Shown: one piece after another, positions 10,671-23,033 of the stretch | How positions within the stretch are numbered: the stretch's first letter is position 1 | How the letters are laid out: the number at the start of each line of letters is the position of its first letter | From: Saccharum officinarum | Lineage: Eukaryota; Streptophyta; Magnoliopsida; Poales; Poaceae | Assembly (NCBI GenBank): GCA_020631735.1 | Contig: CM036160.1 | Location: 7,966,746-8,030,745 of the forward strand | DNA length: 64,000 nucleotides | Direction: 5' to 3' | The notes under the pieces: generated by a model | What the model was told of the DNA's origin: nothing | Seen by the model: the letters and a program-made list of their open reading frames with translations, nothing else | The model's database searches: none | Program-made: the position numbers and the translations under genes

Positions 10671-12183
10671 ATGATGGAGAGGATGATTAAGAAGATGGAG
10701 AAGGAGGGTTTCTTTTTCGCTGGACGAGCCGAGCCTTCACCGACGGGGCAGACCGTGCCTTCACCGGCTGAGGGCTATGCGATTGTGTTCAGGGACTACT
10801 TTTCTTATGGCCTTCGCCTGCCCTCCGTCACATTCCTGCGTGAGGTTCTTTAGGTGTTTTAGCTCCAACTTCACCATCTGACCCCCAATGGGTTCCTGAC
10901 TTTGAGCAAATTCTGTTGGGCTTGCGAATCTTATGGTGCTGATCCAAACCTGGATACATTCTGCACATACTATGAGTTGCAGTGGTAGCCAAAGAGGGTG
11001 AAGGTTGGCGGAGAGGAGTTCATTGCCTAGTATGGCAGCTGCGCCTTTATGGCGAAGAGGCAGCAGGGGAGCCCTCGTTTGGAGATTTCCTACTGCTAGA
11101 AGAACAAGTGGGATCGGGATTGGATGAGGTACTAGTTTTACCTCAAGACGTACAACATGACCCCGACGTATGAAGATGGGACGAAGGAAGTTCGCTGTCC
11201 GCTGGCCTCCATCATGTTGGAGATGAAGCCCCTGCTGAAGGTTACTCTAAGCGAGGAGATAACCCCTGAGAGGGAGGCTTGCAATAAGGCTTTTGCTTTG
11301 GCGTGTCGTTACTCCGGAGGCTGAGACCTGGTCAAGGAGATGGTGGTGTCCAACTACTGGCCACTTGGCAAGAAGAACCATGAGTTCACTATTAAGATGG
11401 TGAATGTCCCTGTGTATGGTCCGGCTGAGGGGGTTTCCTTTTCGTGGTTCGATCGTGAGCTGCATAAAGGTGAGGACAAGGAGGCCTTCACTGCGATGGT
11501 GGAGGACGGTGCGTGGCAGATCGTTGGAAAGATCTCTGACAAGGAATATCTTGTGCGGAGGGTTTCTAGAGGCTCGATGCCTCAGCTTAATAGGGTTCTA
11601 GAGGAACTTGGAATCCACCACGAGGAGCACGAGGTTCCTCCGGAGGTTTTGGCTACTATTGAGGAGAAGAAGAGGAAGGCTGCTACCAAGAATGTTACGG
11701 CGGCGGCGGAGACAAAGAAGAGGAAAGGGGTTGGTGCTTCCCAAGTTGCTGCTAAGAAGCAAAAGACCTCCGTCGTCGCGGAAGCTTCTGCTGCCTCCAC
11801 CACTTCTTCAACCTCCAGGTCTGTCGAGGCCTCCGCTAATGCTAAGGAGGACTCTGCTAAGAACAGTGGCAGAGGTCCGATGTCTACGGGGGCGGAGAAG
11901 TTCGTCGCATCGAAGGATGGTGGCTACGGCCAGGGGGCTGTGGGTGAGGATCATCCTGAGCCCTCCGCTGCCAACCCATTGCCCGGTGTTCTTGGTGGTG
12001 ACTCATCTAGCTCGGACGAGGCGGGAGATGCCGGGCATAGAGGTGCCCATCCTTCAGACGGCGCGGAGGCTGGGGGCGCAAGCCGTCGCCACCCTATGGA
12101 TGTTGAAGTCTTGGAGGTGTCAGAAGACGAGGTGGACTCACAGCCTCCTGCCATGTTCCACATCATTAGCTTTCAGCCATAGT
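10671..12183 (+). pseudogene. Antisense ORF of Tat element (putative gypsy-type transposon protein, PF04195-like), broken
   Basis: Reading one frame from ATG 10671 gives a protein that starts 'MMERMIKKMEKEGFFF' and contains 'VFRDYFSYGLRLPS' and 'LQLHHLTPNGFL'. These are the landmarks of the plant 'putative gypsy type transposon' domain (PF04195-like). The last 280 codons (11340-12182) are open and end in a low-complexity basic and acidic tail ('KKRKAATK', 'SEDEVDSQPP'). Between 10850 and 11330 there are about eight in-frame stops. Most are TAG where Gln (CAG) fits the context, and one is TGA where CGA fits. The frame runs opposite to gag-pol, as in other Tat elements. Its function in the family is not established. 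Confidence 0.7.
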
Positions 12184-13985
12184 CGCATCGTCGGGCGGGT
12201 GTGACAGATGCGGAGGCTAGCATGTATCAGCTCCATTTGAGTAAGTTATACTTTTTTTAGCTTGGCGAGGGCCTTCACCTTAGATTTTGTTGCATGCTCC
12301 TTTGTTGCTTACATTTTGCCTTGTGGCTTTGTATAATTTTTGACTTTGCTCAAGCCTTATGGCTTAATAAGTTTTGTAAATATTGAGTTTGACTCAAGTG
12401 TTATAGAATTTTAAGGGTTTATATGCCGAAGGCTTTGTTTACATCTTTGTTGTTTGTTTTGAAGGCTCTGAATCTATTCTACTTACATATCTCGTCTAGG
12501 CTCTACCTGTTCCTTTCTTGGATGGTGTTGATTGCTGGCTAGAGCTTTGTTGTTGATTGGTTGCGGCTTTGGTTTTCGCGATGGCTCTTATTCTAAGACT
12601 CTGACCTCCGCTTCTTTCTTCTCTGGCTCCTTGTGAAGATGAACCTACACGTCACGGCGGAGGTGATCTCATTCTTTTGTGTGCCATGGAAGATTGTTGG
12701 TTGCTCTGGTCTCCGTCTATGTACTTGCTTGCAGTTGTTGGTGTTTATCTGGAGTGTCAGGCCAAAGGTTGTGCAGTGCTCGTATTCGATCTTGCCGATG
12801 TTGCGAAGGCTTTGGTACAATTTGAGCGATCATCAGATGCTTCTCAAGAGGCCACTGCACAACTTGTGCAAGTGACGGTTGTTGAGGAAGCATTTCTTGC
12901 ACTATGCCTTTGCTGGCTTGTAGGTTCAACCTCCGCCTTTTTTGGTCACGCTGTAACAGTTGCGCTCCTGTTGAACATGGTTGATCCATGGCTAGTACAA
13001 CATGTGCCTTTCATTGCGGGGGGATGTTACTAGCCTTTGTATAATACCCTCTCGCAACCTCAGACGCTAAGGTGTTATTGACATGTTGAGGCTACACAAC
13101 ACACTGTGGCTGTTGTTTATCACTGTGCCGTGGATATTAATTGCTTTTACTACGCCTTCGCCGGGGTGCAGTAGCTGCTACCTTTACAAGTCTTCGTACT
13201 ATAACGGTTATGTTTTTGGTGGCCAAAGATATTCCTGCTTCCATGGCTTTTATGGCCTAGGTTTTGATGTGCTTGCTAGGTCGTTGCTCTAGTTCCCCCT
13301 GGTGATTATGCACTGACTGAGGGTGAGAATGGCTTGGGGTCTTGAGTTTTATAGTCCTGAGCTTCTTGGTTTCTTGAATTCTGGTAGGTTTCTTTGGCTT
13401 TAATGCCTGGATCTTCCTTGATTGGTGAATGATCTTGTGATCTTTATTGTCCTTGATGTATATTATGTTTTGAATGCCATTGGTACTGTAGTCATTTAAG
13501 TGCTATCATGCCTAATGCCTGAGTGTGACAGGTCTTTGCCAGGTTCAGGGATGCCCGATGCCTACGGTGAAGGTAGGTCTTTTTTGGGTTGCTTTGGCAT
13601 TTTTGCCATCTGTGAGTTTCCTTCTTGATGCCTGATAGAGGATAGGTCTTTGTCAAGAATTTGGGCCATTTTTGGCTGCGAAGGTCGTCCCACACTGTAG
13701 AGCCTTCGACTTTTAGTGTTGGGAGGTTCTCAGTTGTTTGATTCTTAATGTCGAATGCTGTGGCTCCGTTGCTAGCCACTTTCGACCTTCGCTTGGAACG
13801 CTTTCATGGGGAGTACCTCTTTATACTTTAGAGGATTTTTACATGGGTCCTGCCTCATTAAAAACCTCACCTCCACTAGGAGTTTCCTCTGTGAGGAAAA
13901 GAGTACAGGCCCTGACGTGAGTTTTCTAGAAACAAAAAGGAAAGAAGAAAAACGTGGGGCCTTCGCTTATATTTTGCGGAGGCTA
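12184..13985. other. Spacer between antisense ORF and pol of the Tat element
   Basis: No domain is recognised. Short open frames here (for example 12633-13033) have no recognisable composition or motif. The sequence is T-rich on the plus strand with repeated 'TTTGCCTTGTGGCTTTG/CTTTGGCTTTAATGCC' words, consistent with untranslated retroelement sequence. Confidence 0.5.
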
Positions 13986-15119
13986 CCCATTTACAATTTA
14001 AATATAAAATCTATGCAATCTATGGACGTTCTAGGTGTGAACTAAAGTTTTGCCTTTGGCATCTATCAGGTAGAATGATCCTGGTCTGCTGGCTGTCTTC
14101 GCTGTGTAGGGGCCTTCCCACTTTGGCTGAAGCTTTCCAGCGTTTGCTGCATTTGCTTTTCTTTTGAGGACCAAGTCTCCGTCTTGTATGTTTTTTCTCA
14201 CAACTTGGTTGTCTCTCCATTTTTTGGTCTGCTGCTAGTACTTTGTGATGTTGTCAACAACCTCTAATCTGGTTGCTTCGATTGTTTCCTTTGAGTATTC
14301 TTCATCTTCAGCCATGGCTTGCCTTATGGTGCAGAGGCTTTGATATTTGATCTCCTCCGGTAGCATTGCCTCTTCGCCATATAGGAGCCTGAATAGGGTG
14401 AAGCCTATGGTCCTAGAGACTGTTGTATTGTGAGACCACATGACCTTCAGAAGTTCATCTATCCATTTGCCTTTGCAGAGGTTGAACAATGTCTTGGAGA
14501 TTGCCGAAAAGACTATTCTGTTGGCTCTTTCTATGGCTCCATTTGACTCTAGGTGGTAGACTGAGGCGAAGGCTATTTTCGTTCCTATGCTTCTATAAAA
14601 GTCTTTGAAGTTTTCTGAATCAAATTGTTTCCCGTTGTCCACTGTCAATGATCTTGGTACTCCAAACCTACACATGATGTTTTGCCAAAAAAAACTTTTT
14701 AACTAACTCTGACGTGATGGTTGCAAGTGGCTTAGCTTCAATCCATCTGATGAAGTATTCTATGGCGACCATGACAAACTTGTCCCCCCTTGCGAAGGTG
14801 ATAGTGGGCCTACCAAATCCATACCCCATCTTTGCAATGGCCAGGTTGGTGAAATGAGCTGTGTTTCCGCTGAAGGTTTGGACTGGCGTGGGGAGAAGTT
14901 TTGACATGCTGCACAGGTCTTCACTATTTGCTCTGCATCCTTGATGTGCATGGGCCAATAGAACCCTTGCCTGATGGCCTTTGCCGACAGTGCCCTTGGG
15001 CCAATATGAGAGTCACAGATTCCTGAGTGTATTTCTTGTAGGAGCCCCCTCCCTTCGCTCTGCGATATGCATTTGAGAAGTGGTTGGACCACCCCTTTAT
15101 TGTACAAAAGTGTCATCAA
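13986..15119 (-). pseudogene. Integrase and pol C-terminus of Tat element
   Basis: The minus strand encodes a zinc-binding region with 'KTCAACQNFS' preceded by 'GFYWPMHIKDAEQ'. The catalytic core follows, with 'FVMVAIEYFIRWIEAKPLA' (the first catalytic Asp position reads Glu), 'SLTVDNGKQF' and 'NGAIERANR' (D and E present). A C-terminal part contains 'LVLKRKA', 'GKLQPKWEGPY' and 'GSFYLIDAKGK'. The core is split between frames at about 14668-14960. Stops interrupt it at 14234 (TAG in a run of CAG codons) and near 14040 (TAG where Trp fits). It once inserted the retroelement cDNA into the chromosome; it is not functional now. Confidence 0.85.
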
Positions 15120-15798
15120 TCATCGTGTAGCTTCTTGCTCTTGCTATCATTCTTGTTGCGATTGCTTCATCTTCTGCAGTGCACACGTTGTTCAGACTGT
15201 CAATTATTATTTGCCTCCAATCTTCACACTTAGTGAGCAAGACTGTTTGGAATGCCTTTGTTGTTGTTTCTGTGGCTAGTGATGTTAAGATTTGGTAGAA
15301 TGTTCCTTCTGGCATTGGTAAATTGTTTACTGCGGCCTTCGCCAGTTCATCTGCTTCCGCGTTTTCTGATCTTGGAATGTGTTTCAAAGTGAATCCTTGG
15401 AACCTCCGCTCAAAAGCTCTTACCAAGGCTAAGTAGTTGACTAGCTCTGGTTCTCGTTCCATGTATTCTTTTTCCACTTGGCCCGCCATGACTTGGGAGT
15501 CTGTGTTTATCAGTAGTGTTCTTGCCTCGAGTGCTTTTGCTTTGTTGAGCCCCAGTACAAGGCCTTCGTATTCTGCTATGTTGTTTGTTGCTCTAAACTC
15601 TAGTCTAGCTGCATGTTTAGCCCAGAGGCCTGATGGTGATAGTAATACTACGGAGGCCCCGGCACCTGATTGGCCCAATGCCCCATCCGTGAAAATTGTC
15701 CAGGTTTCATTACTAGGTTGGGGGTTGCTCTGGGGCGAGGGTGTCCAATCCGCCATAAAGTATGCTAACGCCTGTGATTTGATTGTTGTTCTTAGCAT
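15097..15798 (-). pseudogene. Second (plant/archaeal-type) RNase H domain of Tat element
   Basis: This is an open 233-codon stretch on the minus strand. 'WTIFTDGALGQSGAGA', 'EYEGLVLGL', 'LLINTDSQVMAGQ' and 'HIPRSENAEADELAKAA' supply the four acidic residues (D, E, D, D) of a type-1 RNase H. It lies downstream of a separate RT-linked RNase H at 15916-16152. This doubling is a known Tat-lineage trait. It would degrade the RNA strand of RNA-DNA hybrids during reverse transcription. This part is locally intact although the polyprotein is not. Confidence 0.85.
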
Positions 15799-15915
15799 AT
15801 ATGTGATTTCATATTGGGATTACTCTATAGCCTATTTTCCTATTCTTTCGAAGGCTTCTTTGTTCCTTAGTATGTCCCCGAGTGGCAGTGATGTCGGGAC
15901 CATGATCTCATGCGC

Positions 15916-17040
15916 CTAAAAATAGTGCTTTAGCTTTCTTAAGGATGTCAGGACTGCGTATGCGATTTTTTCTATCTCTGGATAATTCAACTTTGCCCCT
16001 GATAAAGCTTCAGACACAAAGTAAATGGGTCTCTGAATGACCTTCGGCCCCTCTTCTTTCTCGTGGATGAGTACTCCGCTAACTGCGTGGTCGGAGGCTG
16101 CCACGCACAACAATAGTGGAGCCTCCGGCTCCGGTACTGTTACCAGCAGCATGGTTGCCAGGTAGTTTTTGAGTTGCCTGAAGGCCTCTGACTATTCTAG
16201 CCCCCACTCTATTTTGTCTCCACCCCTTAGGGCTTTGAAGAACGGGAGGCTGCGCTCTGTAGATTTTGAAATGAATCTGTTTAGTGCCGCTATTCTGCCT
16301 GTGAGTCTTTGCACCTCTTTCTTGGTCGATGGCTCTGTCATTATGATTATTGCTTTGGTTTTGTCCGGGTTTGCTCATATGCCTTCGGCGCTAATGATGT
16401 AACCGAGCATCTTCCCCTTGCTGACCCCAAAAACACATTTATCTGGGTTAAGCTTGAGGCCCACTTTCCTAAGGTTGGCGAAGGTCTCCTTGATGTCTGC
16501 TATGTGATCTTCTTTATTCTTGCTCATCACCACAATATCATCAATGTATGCAATGATGTTTCTCTAGAGCTAGGGACCCAAGACTTTGGTCGTCATCCTT
16601 GCGAAGGTTGCGCCTGCGTTTTTCAGTCCCTCCGGCATCCTGGTGTAGCAGTAGAGGCCAAAAGGCGTGGTGAAGCTTGTTTTCTCTTTATCTTCTTTCT
16701 TGAGCCAGATCTAGTGATAGCTTGAGAAACAGTCCAACAGTGAAAACCTTTGGCAACCTACTGCCTTGTTGACGGAGGCATCTATTCTTGGTAGCGGGAA
16801 TGGGTCTTTCTTGCAGGCCTTGTTGAGATCAGTGAAATCTATGCACATTCTCATTTTGCCATTCTTCTTTGGTACTAGTACTACATTTGCTAGCCATTCC
16901 AAGTACTTAACTGCTCTGATGACGTTTGTGTCCAGGAGCCTTTGGATTTTGGCCTTTACTGTCAGGATTCTATCCTTCAACATTTTCATTTATCGCTGCT
17001 TCTTTGGCCTTATTTTTGGGTTGATGTCTAGGACATTCTG
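15916..17040 (-). pseudogene. Reverse transcriptase plus RT-linked RNase H of Tat element
   Basis: The minus strand has the fingers motif 'GKMRMCIDFTDLNKACKKD', the palm motif 'FSLLDCFSSYH' and the catalytic box 'AYIDDIVVMSKNK' near 16525-16560 (YIDD in place of YVDD). 'LNPDKCVFGVSKGKMLGY' follows. The RT-linked RNase H ends 'RPIYFVSEALSGAKLNYPEIEK' at 15916-16150. Stops and frame changes lie between about 16150 and 16710, so no full polyprotein is encoded. Confidence 0.85.
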
Positions 17041-17042
17041 TA

Positions 17043-17783
17043 TTATGTCTCTGTCAACCCCTTTGAGGTCAGAGGCCGACCAGGCAAGATGTCTTTTTTC
17101 TTGGCCAGTGTTTCAATGAGCTCTGTCTCTTCCTCTTTCGATAGGTTGGCACCGATGATGACCTTTCTGTCAGGCACTGCTTGCTCTAGTGGGATTGTCT
17201 TTGTTTCTTCTTGATCTACTAAATCTGTTTTGCCCTTGGGCATGTCCGGAGGCTCTGGTATTTTATTCTTGGTTGTTTCCATGGAGTTGATGTTTCTCTG
17301 AGACTTGTAGATTGCTCTGTCTATGTTCCCTGCTTTCTTCTGGCTGCCATGCACTGTGATCATGCCGTGGAGGGCTGGTATCTTCATGCACAAGTAACCC
17401 ATGTGTATTGTTGTGTTGAATTTATTTGCAAAGCCTTTGCCAAAGATGGCGTTGTATGGGTAGTAGAGGTCTATCACATCGAAGGTAATGTATTCTATCC
17501 TTGTGTTCTCCTGATCTTCGAAGGATACTAGAAGTGATATTTTCCCCAGGGCATGAATTTTCTTTCCTCCGAATCCAATGAGTGGTGAATCTGAAGGCTG
17601 CAATTGCATTCTGCTGAGCTTTATTTGATCGAAGGCATTGGCGAAGATGATGTCGGCAGAGCTGCCTGAATCCATTAGTACTCTGCTGATTCCCCATCCT
17701 GCTATGTTTATTTTGATTACCAGGGCATCGGTGTGGGGGTAGCTCTTGAGTTGTAGGCCTTGCTCTATAAAAGTGATAGGTGC
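17043..17783 (-). pseudogene. Retropepsin-like protease and linker of Tat element
   Basis: On the minus strand 'WGISRVLMDSGSSADIIF' contains the D-S-G-S aspartic protease site. It is followed by 'GFGGKKIHALGKISLLVSF', 'YITFDVIDLYYPYNAIFGK' and 'FNTTIHMGYLCMKI', the usual Tat/Athila protease landmarks. From 17043 to 17675 the frame is open for 210 codons. A TAG stop lies upstream near 17783. It would have cleaved the Gag-Pol polyprotein. Confidence 0.8.
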
Positions 17784-18518
17784 CTATGACCAGTCGGTAC
17801 ACCGTACAGGCCATTGTACCGCTACATTATTGACCAACCTAAAGTGATCTTTTTTCTGCTTCTTGGTCTGGAACTTGATTGTGGAGCCTCCGGCTATTGG
17901 CAGGATAATACCGATGGTGGGTAGTGGAGTGTGGGGGTTGATTTGGCTATCTAGGTTGGGCTCATTCTTTGGCTGTGGGAGCTGTGCTAGATGGTTAATT
18001 GAAGGCTGAGCAATCTGCGATGGTAGAGGTAATGCCTCAAACATGTTGGCTACTTGCTATGGTTGATTTGTTTTGATGTAGGTTATGTGCGGGGGCCTTG
18101 GATTTATGTAGGTGAGGTTTGCCTCCGCCCACTGGCTGCTTGTTTGCGCTTGCGACGAAGGGGTTGGCCGCCATGCAGGCAAAAAATTGGGATAAGCGGA
18201 GGCTACGGTCGAAGGGTATATTTGGGTGGAGTTTAGGCCTAGATAGATTGGGCAATACTGTTGGGGTATGGCGAAGGTGTGGTTTACCTCTCTTGCCGAC
18301 TCTGATGGTGGAGGCTGGGGGTTGGTTCTGCCTTTAATTCTCTCTTGTGTTTCCTTGGCATCTAGGCAATCTCTGGTGATATGCCCCTTCTCTTCTCCGT
18401 GGAAGAAGAGATACTGTTTTCTCTATCTCTGTTTTTGGTTTCTGTTCTAGTTTCTACCTTGGTCGTTTCCTTTCCCTTGTACAGCTCTTGGGCTGTGTTT
18501 TGTGCTGGCATCTCTGGC
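17784..18518 (-). pseudogene. gag C-terminal region of Tat element, cut by copia insertion
   Basis: The minus strand reads 'GEEKGHITRDC', the end of a gag zinc knuckle (C..HG..GH.T.DC type). A Pro/Gln-rich linker follows ('LPLPSQIAQPSINHLAQLPQPKNEP'-like), then 'LVNNVAVQWP' leading into the protease. The coding region stops abruptly at 18518/18519, where the Maximus-type LTR begins. The N-terminal gag should lie beyond that element but is not found after the gap. Confidence 0.7.
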
Positions 18519-20550
18519 TGAAAGCTCTATGTTTAGTGTTGGTAATTAGTGACAATGCCTAAGTACTAATCCTATACCTAAGTTGTATATAGCATATGAG
18601 GATTAGTACATTTCAAGGTTGGTGGCAAGATGGACATGGTAATCATGATGGCCACACTTGGATTTGGATGCAACCCTACGTGATCAAGGCAAAGGTATAC
18701 GCTTAAGGGTTGTGTTTTAGTAACCAAGACACCTAGTGGGTGTGGTTACATTATAGGATAGATAGCCATGCTATAAAGAGGGGAATGACGCGGTTATTGG
18801 ACTCCTAAGTGCCTCTAGGTGTGCATTTCATAATCATATGCATTTGGATAGAACTAACAATGCCTTGAAAAATGATTGTGAAAATGCTAACACACTCTCA
18901 CATGACGTGATCACTTGGTGGTGTTAGCAAATTTGCGGTGGCGTTGGAGTTTGAGCGGTAGAGAGGGTTTGAGGTCCTCTCTCCCTCCCGCCAAGCTTGC
19001 GAGGTGGGATTCAGGCATTTTCGATGAATTAAAACACCTATTTTCCTTTACGCCAATGTCAAGTTTTAGAGGCATTGTCACATGTTGTTTCATGAGCTAA
19101 AACATGTGCTAAAGTGACACACATGCTTAGTCTAGCTCATATGTGAAAGGGTGAATCAAACGGAGGCGAACGGAGGTCACAGAGGTGACCGGACGCTGGA
19201 TCGGATGCGGTCTCTGTTTGACCGGACATGTCCGGTCAGTCTCTGTTTGACCAAACGTGGTCTTTGTTTGACCGGACGCGTCCGGTCAGTGTTTAGCATC
19301 TACGTGTGTCTCTGTTTTTGATCAGACGCGGTGGCGCGTCCGGTCACGACCGACCGGACGCGTCCGGTCGTTTGGAGAGCTTACTAGACTCCAACCGGAC
19401 GCTAGCACTGTGGCATCCGGTCAGTTCTCCAGCGCGTCCGGTCGCTGTTTCGTTGGAGCATTGCTCAGATTGACCAGCACGTCCGGTCGAGCGTCGCGCG
19501 TCCGGTAAATTTCAAACAACACGTCCGGTCTTGTTTCGCGCATGGGTGGTGTACACACCTACGCGTCCGGTCAGTTTGACCAGCATGTCCGGTCAGCGCG
19601 GCTGCGGCTGTTTCAAGTGCCTAACAGCTATATTCGAAGGGGTACGTCTATAAATACTTGTTGGCCAGCTCAAAGCTCAGATGCTAGCATTCTTTGACAT
19701 ACTTGTGAGCACTTTGAACTAAGCAACTCCCCTCCCACTCATCTCTCTTGCTTCTTTGCATATTCGAAGTGAGATTGAGTGATCCAAGTGCATTTGCATT
19801 GTGAGATTGCATCTAGTTGGCACTTGGTGGTTGATTTGCTACGGGATTCTTGTTTCTCTTGGTGGTTGCCGCCACCTAGACGGCTTGGAGCAGCTTGGAG
19901 GTGTTGGCAAGAGTTGGTGATTGTTCTTGGCCACCTCCGATGATTGTGAGGGGTTTGTGCCTATCTCGGCAAAGCGCCAAAGGCAACGTTAGTGGATTGC
20001 TCGTGTCATTTGCAATCTTTTGCCATTTGGTAGGTTCTTGTGGCGCCTTTTGAGAGGCTCAGTGTGTGACCGATTAGCCACCGAACCACATGGTGAAGAG
20101 GGACACAACGCGGACTAGCATGCCGGCAAGCACGTGAACCTCGGGATAAATCTCGTGTCTTCACTTCTTTGATTGTGATTGATTTATCTCGGTGGAGTGG
20201 TTATCTTGATTATCATCACTTGGAACTATTGATTGATTGACTTAATTCATCGCCCCTCGGTGAAATATTTCTTACCCTACTCTTGTATTACATTTCAAGT
20301 ACTTAGTTGTTTTCTCTAGTGCTTAGTACCTTGAGTAGAGTAGCCTTCTAGTTTTCCTCTTGCGGTTTGACTTGTGTGGTTGAGTGCAAATATACTAGAA
20401 TTGTGAATTAGATAGGTGCCTTTGCAAACACCCCGTAGGCTAAGCAAAACTCGCATCTTGCTATTTGTTATATTGATAGACTTGTTTAGCTTGTCTTTGT
20501 AGAAATTTTTTAAAAGGCTGTTCACCCCCTCTAGCCATCAAGACCTTTCA
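18519..20550 (+). repeat. 5' LTR of Maximus-type copia element
   Basis: This 2,032-bp LTR runs from TGAAAGCTCTATG to AGACCTTTCA. It contains the CCGGTC palindrome block (19180-19600) and a CTATAAATA promoter box near 19650. It is a diverged relative of the solo LTR at 535-2369. Confidence 0.85.
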
Positions 20551-20552
20551 AG

Positions 20553-20564
20553 TGATATCGGAGC
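20553..20564 (+). promoter_or_regulatory. Primer-binding site (initiator tRNA-Met type)
   Basis: TGATATCGGAGC lies 2 bp after the LTR. It is close to TGGTATCAGAGC, the complement of the plant initiator tRNA-Met 3' end used by most plant copia elements. Confidence 0.75.
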
Positions 20565-20604
20565 CGTGGTCACCGTTTTCTAGGCTTAACAACCTCGGTG
20601 CAAG

Positions 20605-23033
20605 ATGGCTCAAGTTATGTTCAATCATGTTAATAGCAAGCCTCCATTCTTTGATGGCGTCTCTTCCTTTGATCATTGAAAAAGGAAGATGAAGCAATAT
20701 CTAGGTAATATACATGAGAAGGTTTGGGATGTGATCAAAGAAGGATACATCATTCTTGATGAGGAAAATCTCACTCCCAATGACCGTATCAACAAACAAT
20801 ACAACACAGCGGCACTTGACACAATCTATCGTGTCATTAATGACAAAGTATTTGAGCAAATCAAAGATCTTGAAAAGGCAAATGAGCTTTGGATAAGGCT
20901 TGAAGAAACATATGAAGGCACTTCAACGGTAAAAAGTGCCAAACTATATATGCTCAAGGACAAGTTCTCCACTTTCAAGATGAAGGATGATGAATCTATC
21001 CCAGAGATGTTCTATAGGCTTCAAGTCATTATCAATGATCTCAAGGGGCTTGGGGAGAAGGTTGAGGATAAGGACTTCTCACACAAGTTCTTGATGGGTT
21101 TACTCAAGAAGTTTGCTACCTTGAAAAGAATGATCTTTAGAGAGGGATTGGACAAAGTCAAACCAACCGATGTGCTTGGAGATATAATGACTGTTGCTCA
21201 ATACAATGATGATGAAGATGAGGTAGAAGAGAAGGAGACCAAGGTCAAGCAAGAGAAGCACATTGCATTCAAGGCTTCATCTTCTAAGGGCAAGAGCAAG
21301 GTGGAGAGCGATGATGATGATCCATTCGATGATGAGACCATGGCACTCCTTGTGCACAAGATGGGAAGGTTTATGAAGAAGAAATGATATGAGGCAAGGA
21401 AGAGGAGAGACACTATGAAGGCAAAGATCCTTTGCTACAATTGTAATAGCCCTAATCACATAGTGGCGGATTGCCCCTATGAAGATAAGAGATTTCATAA
21501 TGGGGACTTGAAGCTCAAGAAGAACAAGAAGAATAAGAAAGAGAAGGAGAAGAAAGCAAAGAAGAGCTTCACATTCAACAAGAAGAAGAAGGGTGGTGGT
21601 TATATGGTCACTTGGGATAGTGACAACTCCGATAGTGATGATGATAAAAGCTCTAGTGATGATGCGAGGACCACTCGGTGAGCCATTGCAAGCATCACCA
21701 TCTCCAATAAGCCATCCATCTTCGACACTACATCGACATGCCTTATGGCCAAGCCTACCAAGGTAAAATATGATGATAGTGATGATGATTCTTGTGCTAG
21801 TGATGGTTGTAGGAGTGATGATGAGGAGGATGAGGACTACTCCAAGGATGATCTATTAGGCATAATAGATCAAATGAGCAAAGGCTACAAGAGGACCACC
21901 AAGAAATACAAAATCTTGAAACAAGAGCTCATTGCCAAGAGCAATGAAAATGATGCCTTGATAGAGGAACTTATTGCTCTCAAAAAGAGTAAGGAGTGCA
22001 AAGGAATTGAACAAGAGCTCAAAGCTCTTAGGAAATCATTTGATGAGCTAGAGGACTCTCGTGAGTGTCTAAAGGAAGACCACAAAGATCTTGAAAGTGC
22101 TCACACTAGGCTTAAGGAAGCCCACTCCACTCTACTTGAGCTCATCAAGGAAAAGGACCTCAAGTTGGAGAAGTTCATGAAGGAAGCTAAGGAGGAGCAA
22201 GTGATTGTCACTTGTAATATTGGACTAACATGTGATATTATTGATGATTCTTTATTTGTTGGTCCTACTTATGCTTCATGTAGCTCATCATCATCCACCA
22301 CAACCAACTCTATCTCTACTACTAGTGATTCATCACTTGTGGTTGAGAATGAGACTCTCAAGAGAGAGGTGGATGACCTCACCCGCGTATTAGGCAATGC
22401 CTATGGTGGGGATGCCCCCTTGATAAAATGCTTGGGTAGTCAAATGTTCTCTCTTAACAAAGAGGGTTTGGGCTATACTCCTAAGAAGGGCAAGACGGCC
22501 TTTGCTACTCCAAAGTCTCGCTTTATGAAGAGCAATGGTCGTTATTGCAATAGATGCAAGCAAGTTAGGCATCTAGAGATTAATTGTAATAAAATGAATA
22601 AGAACAACAACAAGTTTCATGCTAAAATGGATTGCATTCCTTTTGATTCTTGTTATGTGCTTACCAAGGATGAGAAGGGTGTGCAAGCTAAGTTTGGTTG
22701 GTACACCAATTGTGGGTCCAAAGAAGAAGGTCATTTGGGTACCAAGAGCTTAGTTACTAACCTCCAAGGACCCAAGCAAGTGTGAGTACCTAAAAGACAT
22801 TAAATTATTTTGTAGGTAAATTACAAGGCCGAGGAAGGCATTGGGTGCTTGATAGTGGGTGCTCTCAACATATGACCGGTGATTCAAGAATGTTCAACTC
22901 TCTCAAATCAAATGATAGTGGCATTGATAGTATCACATTTGGTGACAATAGCAAGGTGATATGAAGGCTCTTGGAAGGATTGCAATCTCAAATGATCATA
23001 GCTTTTTCAATGTGCTCTTAGTTGAAAAGTTAA
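20605..23033 (+). pseudogene. gag-pro of Maximus-type copia element, with in-frame stops
   Basis: One frame from ATG 20605 gives a copia Gag: 'KMKQYLGNIHEKVWDVIKEG', 'ANELWIRLEETYEGT' and 'DKFSTFKMKDDESIPEMFY'. A zinc knuckle 'CYNCNSPNHIVADC' (about 21432-21473) and acidic repeats (DDDD/DSDDD) follow. Next come a ~100-residue coiled coil (about 21870-22180) and a second knuckle-like 'CNRCKQVRHLEINC'. After 22785 a shifted frame gives 'WVLDSGCSQHMTGD', the protease site with GAG-pre-integrase context. Stops at 20677, 21385 and 21679 are all TGA. The first replaces the Trp usually found before this Lys/Arg-Met, and the other two fit CGA or GGA. Long Gag with a coiled coil is typical of the SIRE/Maximus lineage. 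Confidence 0.85.

Larger units (their letters stand above)
9653..18518 (-). mobile_element. Ty3-gypsy Tat-lineage retrotransposon, interrupted, 3' LTR to gag
   Basis: On the minus strand the order is gag (cut at 18518), protease, reverse transcriptase, RNase H, a second RNase H, integrase, a ~1.8 kb spacer, an opposite-strand ORF, a polypurine tract (10410-10422) and the 3' LTR. Dual RNase H domains and an antisense ORF between pol and the 3' LTR are known hallmarks of the Tat lineage (RIRE2/Grande/Retand relatives). A Maximus-type copia element inserted into gag at 18518/18519. The remainder of gag and the 5' LTR is not seen beyond the gap. Multiple in-frame stops mean the element is dead. 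Confidence 0.85.
18519..23033 (+). mobile_element. SIRE/Maximus-type Ty1-copia element, truncated by assembly gap
   Basis: The 5' LTR (18519-20550) is followed by a primer-binding site, gag with a long coiled coil and zinc knuckles, and the start of pol up to the aspartic protease; then the 100-N gap begins. The 5' flank CTGGC (18514-18518) is the expected TSD copy, but the partner cannot be checked. It inserted into gag of the Tat element in the opposite orientation. Confidence 0.85.

Noticed and set aside
20551..20570. tRNA-like sequences at 20553, 27689 and 44458
   Set aside because: They are primer-binding sites complementary to a tRNA end, not tRNA genes; no cloverleaf is present.
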